From NCBI RefSeq assembly GCF_022026395.1, contig NZ_CP041767.1:483501-547500 (forward strand): a stretch of DNA of 64,000 nucleotides, written 5' to 3'. Both the position numbers and the translations under genes were made by a program. The notes under the pieces are model-generated. The model had not been told where the DNA came from, made no database searches, and worked only from the letters and a program-made list of their open reading frames with translations. Below, piece after piece: positions 1 through 9,361 of the stretch. Source of the DNA: Brevibacillus brevis. GTDB lineage: Bacteria; Bacillota; Bacilli; Brevibacillales; Brevibacillaceae. Positions within the stretch are counted from its first letter, which is position 1. Every line of letters starts with the position of its first letter.

Positions 1-770
1 TGAAAAATAACGGGCTTCCTCGTTCTGACTCCATGATGCTGGTCAGCATCGATCCTATGGGGAAACGTTATGATATGTTTTCAATCCTGCGTGATACGTA
101 TGTAGATATTCCTGGTAAAGGTAGCTCGCGGATCAACTCTGCGATTGTAGAAGGCGGACCTGAGCTGGCAATGGAAACGGTTAGCCAGTTCACTGGACTT
201 CCGGTAGATCGTTACGTGATTACTGACTTTGAAGGCTTCAAGGCTCTGATTGATGCAGTAGGCGGAGTCGAGATCGATGTAGAAAAAAACATGTACTATC
301 ATGACCCGACTGACAAGGGTGTCTACGATATTAATCTGAAAAAAGGTCTGCAAAAGCTGGATGGAGACAAAGCATTGCAGTATGTCCGTTTCCGCCATGA
401 TGCGACCTCCGATTATACACGGACCGAGCGTCAGCGGAAATTAATGACGGCAGTCGTAGATCAGATGAAAAATGGTACGACGTTGATGCAGCTTCCTACC
501 ATTTTGAAGGAAGTAACACCGTATGTTCAAACCAATATTAGCTCGGTGGACATGCTCAAGCTGTCTGCACTCGGATTAAAATTGAATACGTTAGAGCCAG
601 GTAACTATCAGTTGCCGCCAATGGGGATGTTCCGCGAATCGCACCGCGCAGGTTCAGTTCTGGTTCCGGATGTCGATCAGGTTCAGTCGTTTATCCAGGA
701 AAAAATCGCTCCTCCTACAGAAGCAACGGATCAAACCGTGGGAGAAAAGAAAAGCAGCACGCAAAACTAA
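1..770 (+). CDS. LCP (LytR-CpsA-Psr) family cell-wall polymer ligase, 5' partial
   Basis: The reading frame is open from base 3, so the gene starts upstream of the window. The visible part is the LCP catalytic domain: the DSMMLVSIDP stretch near the edge and the arginine-rich YVRFRHDATSDYTRTERQR segment near 380-440 are typical family motifs. LCP enzymes are membrane-anchored extracellular phosphotransferases that attach teichoic acid-type polymers to peptidoglycan. The membrane anchor expected at the N-terminus lies outside the window. The C-terminal tail after about base 640 is low in complexity. A terminator hairpin overlaps the stop codon. Family assignment is firm; which of several LCP paralogues it is cannot be told. 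Confidence 0.9.
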   Translation, partial: KNNGLPRSDSMMLVSIDPMGKRYDMFSILRDTYVDIPGKGSSRINSAIVEGGPELAMETVSQFTGLPVDRYVITDFEGFKALIDAVGGVEIDVEKNMYYHDPTDKGVYDINLKKGLQKLDGDKALQYVRFRHDATSDYTRTERQRKLMTAVVDQMKNGTTLMQLPTILKEVTPYVQTNISSVDMLKLSALGLKLNTLEPGNYQLPPMGMFRESHRAGSVLVPDVDQVQSFIQEKIAPPTEATDQTVGEKKSSTQN

Positions 771-787
771 GCGTGCTGTTTTTTTTG
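755..787 (+). terminator. Rho-independent terminator of the LCP gene
   Basis: An 8-bp stem CAGCACGC (755-762) / GCGTGCTG (771-778) is followed by a run of T. The stop codon of the LCP gene lies in the loop. Confidence 0.85.
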
Positions 788-841
788 TATTTTTTAGGAA
801 AGACTAACCATGATTTTCTAAGTACTGAGGTGACAGTGTCG

Positions 842-2293
842 ATGGATCGAGAGAGTGCGCGCAATTGGTTTTCACATACTAGCGACTTGGTCACTGAACA
901 TATTGATGAGCCTGAGGGCCGCGTGCTACTTTTCTTTTTATCGACCATGGCGGATGCCAAAGTTGTTTACAGTGAGCTCATCCCGAAGCTACGCGAGATT
1001 TGTTTGGAGGAAAGCGGGATTGAAGTGATTGCTCAGCACCTAGGAGCGTCTAGCAGCAGCCGAGTCTTCGATGAAGGGGAAGCCATTGAGCGTTTACTCA
1101 GCGGTCATATTGTCATTCAAGTGGAGGAATCGTCCTATGGCTTGGCGTTCCCCAGTGATGGCTCAGTTGGCAGAAACATTCAAGCACCAGAAATCGAAAC
1201 CGTTGTACTCGGCCCACAGATCGCCTTTGTAGAAGAACTGAATGTGAACATCTGCATCATTCGCAAATATATGTCTACCCCTAGATTGTTCCATGAACGA
1301 TTGAGAGTGGGGAAAACCATACCGATGAATGTGTCGATGCTGTATATGATTGGGACGGTAGATGAGGAAAATGTGAATACGGTGCGTCAACGGATTAATC
1401 ATCTGGAATTGGACACCAGTCTGGATTCTACCATACTGGCTCAGCATATCGCAGACAATGAGAAGTCATTATTTCCTACTCTTCAACAAACAGAGCGTCC
1501 AGACCGAGTCGTACACGGTTTGCGACAAGGGCAGATTGCCATACTCGTGGAGGGGAGCCCGTTTGCTTTACTCGGCCCCACCACCCTATTACAATTTTTT
1601 CAGTCGCCAGATGACTATTACTTGCGCTGGAGTCTCGCTACTTTTAACAGGCTCATGCGAATCTTTGCCATGATTTTGTCCCTGATCCTGACCCCGATCT
1701 ACGTGGCTGCGCTGACCTATCATTACGAGATGATTCCAGCTGATCTGTTGCTTTCTCTCGCGCAATCGCGCTCTCGGGTACCGTTTCCACCACTGTGGGA
1801 GGCCATCTTGATGGAGCTGATCATTGAGCTTTTGCGGGAAGCGGGAGCGAGGCTGCCGACCAAGGTCGGTCAGACGATTGGTATTGTAGGCGGTATTGTT
1901 ATCGGACAAGCTATCGTTCAGGCCGGATTCACCAGCAATATCTTGATTATTATCGTTGCCCTCGGGGCTTTGTCATCCTTTATCGCGCCTAGCTATATGA
2001 TCGGCTCTACAATCCGGGTGGTTCGTTTTCCGATGATTTTGCTGGCAGGTGTACTGGGTGCATTAGGCATTGTGGTCGGATTTAGTTTTTTAGCCAGTCA
2101 TTTGCTTCGCCAGACCAGTCTGGGCCGTCCTTATATGTACCCGATTTATCCCGTGCGATTTTCAGATTGGAAGGATGGCTTTATACGCGCTCCCTTATCC
2201 TCCCTTTCGGAACGGCTCAAGTTTTTTAACCCAAAACGAATATCACGCTTTGACAGGGATAGAGCCAAAGAGAAGAAAGACATTGACGAGTGA
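842..2293 (+). CDS. Spore germinant receptor subunit A (GerAA/GerKA type)
   Basis: A 483-residue protein of the GerA spore germination family. The N-terminal half (about residues 1-260) is hydrophilic and carries the conserved VLGPQIAFVEEL segment. The second half has about five membrane segments, including the family stretch around LLREAGARLPTKVGQTIGIVGG. A subunits sit with B and C subunits in the inner spore membrane and help sense nutrient germinants. The start is ATG 842 with GAGGTG at 827-832; a longer frame to GTG 773 would run into the preceding terminator and has no ribosome site. First gene of a gerA-B-C operon; the next gene starts 11 bases downstream. Sporulation-specific expression in the forespore is expected from the family. 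Confidence 0.93.
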   Translation: MDRESARNWFSHTSDLVTEHIDEPEGRVLLFFLSTMADAKVVYSELIPKLREICLEESGIEVIAQHLGASSSSRVFDEGEAIERLLSGHIVIQVEESSYGLAFPSDGSVGRNIQAPEIETVVLGPQIAFVEELNVNICIIRKYMSTPRLFHERLRVGKTIPMNVSMLYMIGTVDEENVNTVRQRINHLELDTSLDSTILAQHIADNEKSLFPTLQQTERPDRVVHGLRQGQIAILVEGSPFALLGPTTLLQFFQSPDDYYLRWSLATFNRLMRIFAMILSLILTPIYVAALTYHYEMIPADLLLSLAQSRSRVPFPPLWEAILMELIIELLREAGARLPTKVGQTIGIVGGIVIGQAIVQAGFTSNILIIIVALGALSSFIAPSYMIGSTIRVVRFPMILLAGVLGALGIVVGFSFLASHLLRQTSLGRPYMYPIYPVRFSDWKDGFIRAPLSSLSERLKFFNPKRISRFDRDRAKEKKDIDE

Positions 2294-2304
2294 GCGAGGC
2301 GGCT

Positions 2305-3429
2305 ATGAAGATCAACATCGATGTAAGCAAGGACAATACGATAACGGCATTTCTTGCAGGGGTTCTTGTGCATGGCACGCAGTTAGGGATGGGCATTTTG
2401 GGCTTCCAACGAATCATTGCCAAGGAAGCGGGGCACGATGCTTGGATATCTGTCGTACTCGCTGCCTTGTTTACTCATCTTACGGTGATGACCATTAACA
2501 AGACCTTGCAAAAATACCCCTCAGCCGATATTTACGGAATTCAGGAAGATGTGTTTGGAAAGTGGCTGGGAACAGGCATTAGCATCATTTATTTGACCTA
2601 TTTTTTTGTGTCGGCTGGAGTCATTTTACGCACCTACATTGAAGTTGTCCAAACCTGGATGTTTCCGAATTTACCGACGTGGGTTCTGTCAGGAATCATC
2701 CTGTTTCTAGCGTTTTACACAGTCGTAGGGGGGATAAGAGTCATCGCAGGCTATGCATTGTTCTCCTTTATGGTCACGATATGGATGATATTTGAGTTAT
2801 ATTTCCCCTTGAAATTTGCCAGGTGGGAATATTTGTTTCCCATCATGGACACCAGCCTGGAGAACCTTTTCAATGGAATGATTGCCATGTCTTTGACCAG
2901 TGCCGGCTTTGAGATCCTCTACGTTGCCTATCCATATGTACAAAATAAAGAGAGGGTACAAAAAAGTGTACAGTTGGGGGTGCTGGTGACGTATCTGATC
3001 TATTTGCTAGTTATGATTGTGGCGCTGGTCTTTTTTAGTCAGGGCCAGCTCATGAGAACGATCTGGGCGACACTCAATATGCAAAAGATGGTGTACCTCC
3101 CTATTCTGGAAAGGTTTGAGCTGGTTGTCATTTCGTTATGGCTTCTCGTGATCTTGCCGAATATCATGCTGTATTTGTGGGCTTCTGCCCGAGGTCTCAA
3201 GCGCTTGTTCGGATTCAATCTACGTCATTCGTTGTATTGGATTATACCCGTGATTTATGTAGCCTCCTTGTCGCTGCTTTCCAGGCAGGAGATGAGTCGG
3301 ATGACGAATATTTACTCGCATATAACCCTGTACATTATATACGTGTACCCCTATTTTTTGTACCTGATGGTCTGGCTGAAGCAACGAAAGCAAAGGGCGA
3401 AACCAACCAGCAAAGGAGAGAGTGCCTGA
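2305..3429 (+). CDS. Spore germinant receptor subunit B (GerAB/GerKB type permease)
   Basis: About 374 residues, almost entirely hydrophobic, with roughly ten predicted membrane helices; belongs to the spore-germination branch of the amino acid/polyamine/organocation transporter superfamily. B subunits bind the germinant (amino acid or sugar) in the inner spore membrane. ATG 2305 follows GAGG at 2296-2299. A GTG at 2290 overlapping the previous stop is an alternative start that adds five residues. Its stop overlaps the start of the C subunit gene (TGATG), so translation of the two is probably coupled. Ligand specificity cannot be read from the sequence. Confidence 0.93.
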   Translation: MKINIDVSKDNTITAFLAGVLVHGTQLGMGILGFQRIIAKEAGHDAWISVVLAALFTHLTVMTINKTLQKYPSADIYGIQEDVFGKWLGTGISIIYLTYFFVSAGVILRTYIEVVQTWMFPNLPTWVLSGIILFLAFYTVVGGIRVIAGYALFSFMVTIWMIFELYFPLKFARWEYLFPIMDTSLENLFNGMIAMSLTSAGFEILYVAYPYVQNKERVQKSVQLGVLVTYLIYLLVMIVALVFFSQGQLMRTIWATLNMQKMVYLPILERFELVVISLWLLVILPNIMLYLWASARGLKRLFGFNLRHSLYWIIPVIYVASLSLLSRQEMSRMTNIYSHITLYIIYVYPYFLYLMVWLKQRKQRAKPTSKGESA

Positions 3430-4562
3430 TGCTGCCCAAGCGTCTTTTTGCCTTGTGGTGTTCATGTGTCCTTGTTCTGGCAGGCTGTTCAGATCGGCAA
3501 ATTTTTGATGAGACAGGACTTGCCACGTCTGTCGGCTATGATCTGTTAAAGGATGGAAACATTCGGGGGACAGCAATCATGCCCTCCATTAATCCGGAGG
3601 CGAAAGAAAAGATACAAGTTTTTTCAGCCACCGGTGAAACCAGCAAGGGAATTCGGGATCGGATCAATTTACAATCAGATAAAAGAGTATTGGGTGGGCA
3701 AATACGTGTCGCACTCTACAGTGAAAAATTGGCAAAGCGTGGACTTGGCAGTATCGTTGACACGTTGTATCGGGATTCCTCTATTTCCAGCAGGGTTTAT
3801 CTTTGCCTTTTCGAAGGCGAAACATATGATATGTTAACGTATCCCTATTCTGAAGCAGGGAATATCGGAATCTATCTATACCGTATGATTGAGCAAAATA
3901 TTGAAGGGGAAAAAATTCCGTCTTCCACCATGCATGAGTTTTTTCGAGCTTATTATGACAAAGGAATCGACCCGATCATGCCGTTTATTGCAAAAAAGGG
4001 AAATGAGCTGCAAATCAAGGGTATCGCATTATTTCAAGGGGAGCGTTATGTAGGGTGGATCACACCAAAGGAAGCCTTTTTAATCAAGCTCATGCATGGC
4101 AAATTCAGGATTGGGAGCTACGATACTTCTGTCCCTGCTCATATTTTTGGCGAGGTGCACAAGAATCACGGAAGTAAAAATGATCGTGTGCAGCTTGTCT
4201 TTGATACGATTTCCAGCCATTCAAAAATCGAGCTGACCCAAGTATCTCCCCCGATCTTTGATATTTACATCCGATTAAATGCGCGGATTTTGGAATTAAC
4301 CCTCCCGCTGAAGCTAGAGAATGCAAGGTTGATGAAAATCATGGAACATGCACTGGAAGAAGAGCTCGGAAAAGAACTGCAGAAAGTAGTCCACAAATTG
4401 CAGGACCTCAATGTCGATCCAGCTGGGTTCGGGATCGTGTATCGTTCAAATAGAAGAGGGAAGGCAAATATGACGCAGGCCGAATGGAGAAAGATGTTCA
4501 AAGATGCGACATTTCACTTTCACGTAAAGTCGACCATAATACGCAACGGCGTCATGGATTAA
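3429..4562 (+). CDS. Spore germinant receptor subunit C, Ger(x)C lipoprotein
   Basis: A 377-residue lipoprotein: a short hydrophobic signal ending in the lipobox LAGC (Cys20), then a Ger(x)C-type soluble body. C subunits are anchored outside the inner spore membrane and are needed for receptor function. ATG 3429 overlaps the stop of the B subunit gene by one base. The frame is open further upstream, but the lipoprotein signal and the overlap fix the start here. No obvious hairpin terminator follows; a strong promoter for the methionine riboswitch begins 24 bases downstream. Confidence 0.93.
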   Translation: MLPKRLFALWCSCVLVLAGCSDRQIFDETGLATSVGYDLLKDGNIRGTAIMPSINPEAKEKIQVFSATGETSKGIRDRINLQSDKRVLGGQIRVALYSEKLAKRGLGSIVDTLYRDSSISSRVYLCLFEGETYDMLTYPYSEAGNIGIYLYRMIEQNIEGEKIPSSTMHEFFRAYYDKGIDPIMPFIAKKGNELQIKGIALFQGERYVGWITPKEAFLIKLMHGKFRIGSYDTSVPAHIFGEVHKNHGSKNDRVQLVFDTISSHSKIELTQVSPPIFDIYIRLNARILELTLPLKLENARLMKIMEHALEEELGKELQKVVHKLQDLNVDPAGFGIVYRSNRRGKANMTQAEWRKMFKDATFHFHVKSTIIRNGVMD

Positions 4563-4585
4563 AAAACTTTTTCCTGCTATTACTA

Positions 4586-4615
4586 TTGACGTGATATTTT
4601 CAAAAAGGATATAAT
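4586..4615 (+). promoter_or_regulatory. SigA-type promoter for the metNIQ riboswitch leader
   Basis: TTGACG (4586-4591) and TATAAT (4610-4615) are separated by 18 bases, with the riboswitch aptamer starting about 55 bases after the -10 box. Confidence 0.7.
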
Positions 4616-4668
4616 CCGTTTTGTATCATCAAGAAATAGAAAAAACGAACATAATATACGTAGATATC

Positions 4669-4787
4669 TTTCTTATCAAGAGAGGCGGAGGGACAGGCCC
4701 TATGAAGCCCGGCAGCCGGTTCATTTTCGAATGAACGTCGCGGTGCCAATTCCTACAGGATTGTTTGGATCTTGTGTAGATGAGAAG
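4669..4787 (+). promoter_or_regulatory. SAM-I (S box) riboswitch
   Basis: The leader carries the SAM-I core: P1 strands 4669-4677 and 4779-4787, then the AGAGGCGGAGGGACAGGCCC stretch, the conserved TATGAAGCCCGGCAGCC block, and GGTGCCAATTCC on the 3' side. S-adenosylmethionine binding stabilises P1 and favours the downstream terminator. It precedes the methionine importer metN-metI-metQ, which is a known type of target for this riboswitch. Confidence 0.97.
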
Positions 4788-4818
4788 GGTGGATGCGAAC
4801 GTATACATTGCGTTGCAG

Positions 4819-4855
4819 CCCCTTTTTCGTTTATGAAAAAGGGGTTTTCATATTT
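4819..4855 (+). terminator. Riboswitch-controlled intrinsic terminator
   Basis: Perfect 10-bp stem CCCCTTTTTC (4819-4828) / GAAAAAGGGG (4835-4844) followed by TTTTCATATTTTT. It is the expression platform of the SAM-I riboswitch and ends transcription before metN when SAM is high. Confidence 0.93.
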
Positions 4856-4886
4856 TTATCAAGATTATGGTCGGGAGGTGGATGCG

Positions 4887-5900
4887 TTGATCCAACTGCG
4901 TCATTTGCATAAAAGCTATCAAGTTCAAGGTAAAACCATCCCAGCGTTAACGGGGATCGACCTTTCCATAGAGCAAGGCGAAATTTACGGGATCATTGGA
5001 CATTCGGGTGCCGGGAAAAGTACATTGATCCGATGCATCAATTTGCTAGAGCGCCCAACTTCAGGGGAAGTTATTGTGGACGGCGTCGATTTGACAAAGC
5101 TGGATGAAGGGAAGCTGCAAGAAAAGCGCCGCTCAATCGGCATGATTTTTCAGCACTTCAACTTGCTGTCTTCTTCGACAGTCGGCGAAAATGTCGCTTT
5201 TCCGCTCAAGCTGGCAAAGCGTCCAAAGGCAGAGATTGATAAGAAAGTAAACGAACTGCTGAAGCTGGTGGGCTTGGAGGCACATAAGGACAAATATCCG
5301 TCCCAGCTGTCTGGCGGACAGAAGCAGCGTGTCGGGATCGCCCGTGCGCTCGCGAATGATCCAAAAGTGCTGCTCTGTGACGAAGCTACATCGGCTCTCG
5401 ATCCGCAGACGACGAACTCCATTCTGGGACTGCTCTTGGACATCAACCGCAAGCTGGGCTTGACCATAGTGTTGATTACTCACGAGATGCACGTCATTCG
5501 CTCTATTTGTGATCGTGTCGGCGTGATTGATGGAGGAAAGATCGTCGAGTCGGGTAACGTACTGGATGTATTCCTTCGTCCGAAGCATCCAACAACACAA
5601 GAATTCGTGGAACAAGTAGCAGATTCTACAGAGCTGCGCGAAGCAGTCGAGCACGAAAAAGCCTCGGGGAACCGCACGATTGCTCGTGTCACCTTCCTCG
5701 GAGAAAAAACGTACCAGCCGATCCTGTTCCAAACGATGCAAGAGACCGGTACGGTGTTCAGTATTTTGCAGGGAACAATCTCCCGCATGAAAGATACGCC
5801 GTATGGTCAGTTGGTGATCGAGCTGGAAGGCGATGTCGCACAGAATCAAAAGACCATCGAGACGCTGCGCCAACGTGGCTTGGAAGTAGAGGTGATATAA
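4887..5900 (+). CDS. metN: Methionine ABC transporter ATP-binding protein MetN
   Basis: A 337-residue ATPase: Walker A GHSGAGKST (residues 38-46), signature LSGGQKQR (141-148), Walker B VLLCDEATSALD (161-172), and a C-terminal ACT-like NIL domain (about 260-337), the regulatory domain typical of MetN. It powers import of L- or D-methionine with MetI and MetQ. The start is TTG 4887 with GGGAGGTG at 4873-4880, spacing six. The frame is open back into the riboswitch, but no start there has a ribosome site. MetI follows directly after the stop. Controlled by the SAM-I riboswitch. Confidence 0.95.
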   Translation: MIQLRHLHKSYQVQGKTIPALTGIDLSIEQGEIYGIIGHSGAGKSTLIRCINLLERPTSGEVIVDGVDLTKLDEGKLQEKRRSIGMIFQHFNLLSSSTVGENVAFPLKLAKRPKAEIDKKVNELLKLVGLEAHKDKYPSQLSGGQKQRVGIARALANDPKVLLCDEATSALDPQTTNSILGLLLDINRKLGLTIVLITHEMHVIRSICDRVGVIDGGKIVESGNVLDVFLRPKHPTTQEFVEQVADSTELREAVEHEKASGNRTIARVTFLGEKTYQPILFQTMQETGTVFSILQGTISRMKDTPYGQLVIELEGDVAQNQKTIETLRQRGLEVEVI

Positions 5901-6566
5901 ATGGACTGGACATTCGAAAATGTGGATTGGGCTGAAATCGGCGAAGGTACGATGGACACGCTCACGATGCTTGGCTTTTCCACCCTGTTTACCGTCCTGA
6001 TTGGTTTGCCGTTGGGCATCATTCTGTTTTTGACTTCTCGCGGACAGCTTTTGCAAAACCGCACTTTTTATACGATCGCATCATTCGTTGTCAACGTATT
6101 GCGCTCGGTACCATTTATCATTTTGATGATCTTGCTGATTCCTGTGACGAAAATGCTCGTAGGAACCTCACTCGGTGTACTGGGTGCCATTCCGCCGCTC
6201 GTGTTTGGGGCCGCTCCATTTTTCGCACGTTTGGTGGAAACCTCTCTGCGTGAGATTGATAAAGGCGTGATCGAGGCCGCACAATCTATGGGTGCTTCCA
6301 ATTGGCAGATCGTCTGGAATGTCCTTTTGCCAGAGTCTAGGTCAGGTCTGATCGCAGGTATTACGATCACGACGGTAACACTGGTCTCCTACACGGCAAT
6401 GTCTGGGGTAATTGGCGGCGGTGGTTTGGGTGACTTGGCGATCCGATACGGTTATCAGCGTTTCCAAACCGATGTCATGATTGTGACTGTTGTTATTTTG
6501 CTGGTGATGGTACAGATCTTACAATCGCTGGGGGACCGTCTGGTTCTGAAATTCAGCCGCAAATAG
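5901..6566 (+). CDS. metI: Methionine ABC transporter permease MetI
   Basis: A 221-residue membrane protein with about five helices and the EAA loop (AAQSMGASNWQIVWNVLLPE, about residues 125-145) that docks on the MetN ATPase. Its ATG follows the metN stop with no gap, and the ribosome site lies within the end of metN. Size and motifs match MetI-type permeases. Confidence 0.95.
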   Translation: MDWTFENVDWAEIGEGTMDTLTMLGFSTLFTVLIGLPLGIILFLTSRGQLLQNRTFYTIASFVVNVLRSVPFIILMILLIPVTKMLVGTSLGVLGAIPPLVFGAAPFFARLVETSLREIDKGVIEAAQSMGASNWQIVWNVLLPESRSGLIAGITITTVTLVSYTAMSGVIGGGGLGDLAIRYGYQRFQTDVMIVTVVILLVMVQILQSLGDRLVLKFSRK

Positions 6567-6626
6567 GATCTTTCCATATAGATTTTCAAAAAATAAGATG
6601 AAATACATGCAAGGGGGAAATCATTC

Positions 6627-7466
6627 ATGAAAAAGCTAGTCGTATCTGTACTTTCTACTGTATTGGCATTTTCTTTGGCAGCTTGCGGAGGCAAAACGGA
6701 AACAGCACCTGCTCCAGCTGAAGGCGGCGCACAAGGCGGACAAAAGGAAGTAACATTGAAGGTAGGCGCTTCTCCCGTTCCACATGCAGCAATCTTGAAA
6801 TTTATTCAACCAAAACTGAAAGAACAAGGCGTGAACCTGGAAGTCCAAGAGTTCACTGATTACGTACAGCCTAACGTTCAAGTGAACGAAAAACAACTCG
6901 ACGCAAACTTCTTCCAGCACAAGCCTTACTTGGAAGATTTCAATAAAGGACAAAACATGAACCTGGTGCCAGTAGTGCCTGTACACATTGAGCCATTCGG
7001 AGCTTACAGCAAAAAAATAAAATCTGTTGACGAATTAGCTGATGGCGCAACAATCGCGCTGCCAAACGACCCAACAAACAGCGGTCGCGCACTCGCACTC
7101 TTGGAGAAAAACGGCGTGATCAAACTGAAAGAAGGCGCTGGCATCAGCGGTACAGTGAAAGACGTTGTTGAGAACAAGAAAAACCTGAAATTCAAAGAAG
7201 TAGAAGCAGCAATGCTGCCGCGCGTTCTGGAAGAAGTAGATCTGGCGTTGATCAATACGAACTACGCGCTGGAAGCAAAGCTTGTTCCAACGAAAGACGC
7301 TCTGTTTATTGAAGATAAAGATTCTCCATACGCAAACTTCTTGGTAGCTCGTCCTGACAACAAGGATTCCGAAGCCATTCAAAAGCTGGCAAAAGAACTG
7401 AACTCACCTGAAGTGAAAAAGTTCATTGAAGATGAATACAAAGGCGCGATTATTCCAGCGTTCTAA
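6627..7466 (+). CDS. metQ: Methionine-binding lipoprotein MetQ
   Basis: A 279-residue lipoprotein: signal with lipobox SLAAC (Cys20), then a NlpA/MetQ-type substrate-binding fold. The stretches VPVVPVHIEPFGAYS and NDPTNSGRALALLE are typical of the family. It captures methionine outside the membrane and delivers it to MetI. It lies 60 bases after metI with AAGGGGG as ribosome site and closes the operon before a strong terminator. Confidence 0.95.
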   Translation: MKKLVVSVLSTVLAFSLAACGGKTETAPAPAEGGAQGGQKEVTLKVGASPVPHAAILKFIQPKLKEQGVNLEVQEFTDYVQPNVQVNEKQLDANFFQHKPYLEDFNKGQNMNLVPVVPVHIEPFGAYSKKIKSVDELADGATIALPNDPTNSGRALALLEKNGVIKLKEGAGISGTVKDVVENKKNLKFKEVEAAMLPRVLEEVDLALINTNYALEAKLVPTKDALFIEDKDSPYANFLVARPDNKDSEAIQKLAKELNSPEVKKFIEDEYKGAIIPAF

Positions 7467-7490
7467 TGAAGAAATAATTGATCAATCAAA

Positions 7491-7531
7491 GAAACCCAAC
7501 TGGCCTCCAAAGCTGGTTGGGTTTCATTTTT
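7491..7531 (+). terminator. Terminator of the metNIQ operon
   Basis: GAAACCCAAC (7491-7500) pairs with GTTGGGTTTC (7516-7525), followed by ATTTTTATT. Confidence 0.9.
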
Positions 7532-7654
7532 ATTAATAATATAGTGAATTTTTATAAAATTTAGTTAAATCTATCTCGTCCCCGTTTTCAACTTATTTCC
7601 CGTCGAGTATATTGTGTTTGAAGTGGGAAAATATAGATAAGGGGGAATTTTCTG

Positions 7655-9304
7655 ATGAATAGAAATCTCAAGTTGTTTCTTGGCGCGATGCTGGTCGCCG
7701 GAAGCATGTTAGCTGGATGTTCGACGAGTACGCAGCCATCAACGACAACCCCTCCGGCTGAGGGAACCGCAGCATCAGCTGAAAAGCCTGCAAATGCAAG
7801 GCCGCAGGTATTTCGGGCGAACATTGTGAGTGAGCCTTCGACAGCGGACCCCGGTCTTGCGAAGGATGCCACTTCGGGAGCGATCATCCGTGCTACTTTT
7901 GATGGCTTGACGCGTTTCGATGCAAATGCTAAGCCAGTGAACTCAGTAGCATCCGATGTGAAGCTCTCGGATGACAAACTGGTGTATACGTTCACGCTTC
8001 GCGACTCCAAGTGGAGCAATGGAGATCCAGTCACTGCCCATGACTTCGTGTATGCATGGAAGCGTGCACTCGGCAAGACATTTGGTGCCGAGTATGCCTA
8101 TCAGCTGTACTACATTAAAAATGCGAAGCTGATTCACGAAGGCAAGATGAAACCCGACGAACTCGGTGCAAAGGCTCTCGATGACAAAACACTGGAAGTC
8201 ACGCTGGAGAATCCAACGCCTTACTTTCTGGAGCTGACGGCTTTCTACACATACTACCCGGTTAACAAAAAAGTAGTGGAGGCCAATCCGAAATGGGCAA
8301 ACGAAGCGGCGACGCACGTAAGCAACGGTCCATTTAAGATGACAGCGTGGGAGCACAAGAGCAAGATCGTGCTTGAAAAGAATGAGCACTACTGGGATAA
8401 AGACGTAGTAAAGCTCGATCGCATTGAGTTTGCGATGATCGAGGACGATAATACAGCCCTGTCCATGTTCGAGAACGGTGAGCTGGATTGGGCAGGCCAG
8501 CCGCTCGGTGGACTTCCCACCGATGCGATTCCGTCACTAAAAGAGTCGGGCAAACTCGTTGTTCATCCAAAAGCAACGATGTATTGGTACAAGATGAATA
8601 CGACAAAAGGGCCGCTCAGCAATGTGAAAATTCGTAAAGCACTGGCATACTCGGTAGATCGTCAAACCATCGTAGATAACATCACACAAGTCGGACAGGT
8701 GCCAACGATGGGGATGCTGCCGCAATCCATGATTATCAAAAAAGACGGATACTTCAAGGATAATGATGTAGAAACAGCGAAAAAGCTGCTGGAAGAAGGC
8801 ATGAGGGAGCTCAACATGACAACGCTGCCTCCGATCACCTTGTCTTACAATCCAAGCGATAGACATAAGAAAATTGCCGAAGCGATTCAGGACCAATGGA
8901 AACAAAAGCTCGGCATTGATATAAAGATCATGGTGAAAGAGTCCGCCGTTCATTTGCAGGATATGCACGAACTCAATTACGAGATGGGCCGTATCGGTTG
9001 GAATGCAGACTTTAATGATCCAATGAACTACCTGGAAATGTTCCGGGATGGTAAAACAGGCAACAACGACACGGGCTGGGAAGATCCCCGCTACCAAGAG
9101 CTGCTGAAACAGTCATCGGTTGAAATTGACCCAGAGAAACGCAAGCAACTATTTGCAGAGGCTGAACAAATCTTTATGGATGCCATGCCGTTAATCCCGC
9201 TGTTCACGGATGTGGATGTGTGGGTGCAAAGTGACAAGGTGAAAGGCGTTCAAGTGGATGGACTCGGATTTATCGACCTGAAGTGGGCAGAGATGACAGA
9301 GTAA
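7655..9304 (+). CDS. OppA-type peptide-binding lipoprotein, paralogue 1
   Basis: A 549-residue substrate-binding protein of SBP family 5. Signal and lipobox MLAGC (Cys22), a Thr/Pro/Ala-rich linker, then the binding fold from about residue 50 with the family motifs WSNGDPVTAHDFVYAWKR and SNGPFKM. Such proteins capture oligopeptides for an Opp-type importer. No permease or ATPase gene is nearby, so it is an orphan receptor that must use a transporter encoded elsewhere. It is the most diverged of the four paralogues between 7655 and 16398. ATG 7655 follows AAGGGGGAA. A possible promoter with TATATT near 7608-7613 is weakly supported. Confidence 0.93.
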   Translation: MNRNLKLFLGAMLVAGSMLAGCSTSTQPSTTTPPAEGTAASAEKPANARPQVFRANIVSEPSTADPGLAKDATSGAIIRATFDGLTRFDANAKPVNSVASDVKLSDDKLVYTFTLRDSKWSNGDPVTAHDFVYAWKRALGKTFGAEYAYQLYYIKNAKLIHEGKMKPDELGAKALDDKTLEVTLENPTPYFLELTAFYTYYPVNKKVVEANPKWANEAATHVSNGPFKMTAWEHKSKIVLEKNEHYWDKDVVKLDRIEFAMIEDDNTALSMFENGELDWAGQPLGGLPTDAIPSLKESGKLVVHPKATMYWYKMNTTKGPLSNVKIRKALAYSVDRQTIVDNITQVGQVPTMGMLPQSMIIKKDGYFKDNDVETAKKLLEEGMRELNMTTLPPITLSYNPSDRHKKIAEAIQDQWKQKLGIDIKIMVKESAVHLQDMHELNYEMGRIGWNADFNDPMNYLEMFRDGKTGNNDTGWEDPRYQELLKQSSVEIDPEKRKQLFAEAEQIFMDAMPLIPLFTDVDVWVQSDKVKGVQVDGLGFIDLKWAEMTE

Positions 9305-9318
9305 CGAATAGAACAAAA

Positions 9319-9359
9319 ATCCCGAGGCCAACGAAATTGCTGGACTCGGGATTCTTTTG
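9319..9359. terminator. Bidirectional terminator between oppA paralogue 1 and the SRPBCC gene
   Basis: AATCCCGAG (9319-9327) pairs with CTCGGGATT (9345-9353). There is a T-rich tail on the plus strand and an A run on its left side that serves the minus strand. It separates two convergent genes. Confidence 0.85.
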
Positions 9360-9361
9360 TA

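Noticed and set aside
4731..4886. N-terminal extension of metN into the riboswitch
   Set aside because: The extra codons lie in the SAM-I aptamer and terminator; TTG 4887 has the ribosome site and gives the normal MetN length.
5133..6056. Long minus-strand open frame opposite metN and metI
   Set aside because: It fully overlaps two clear methionine transporter genes, has no ribosome site and no domain.
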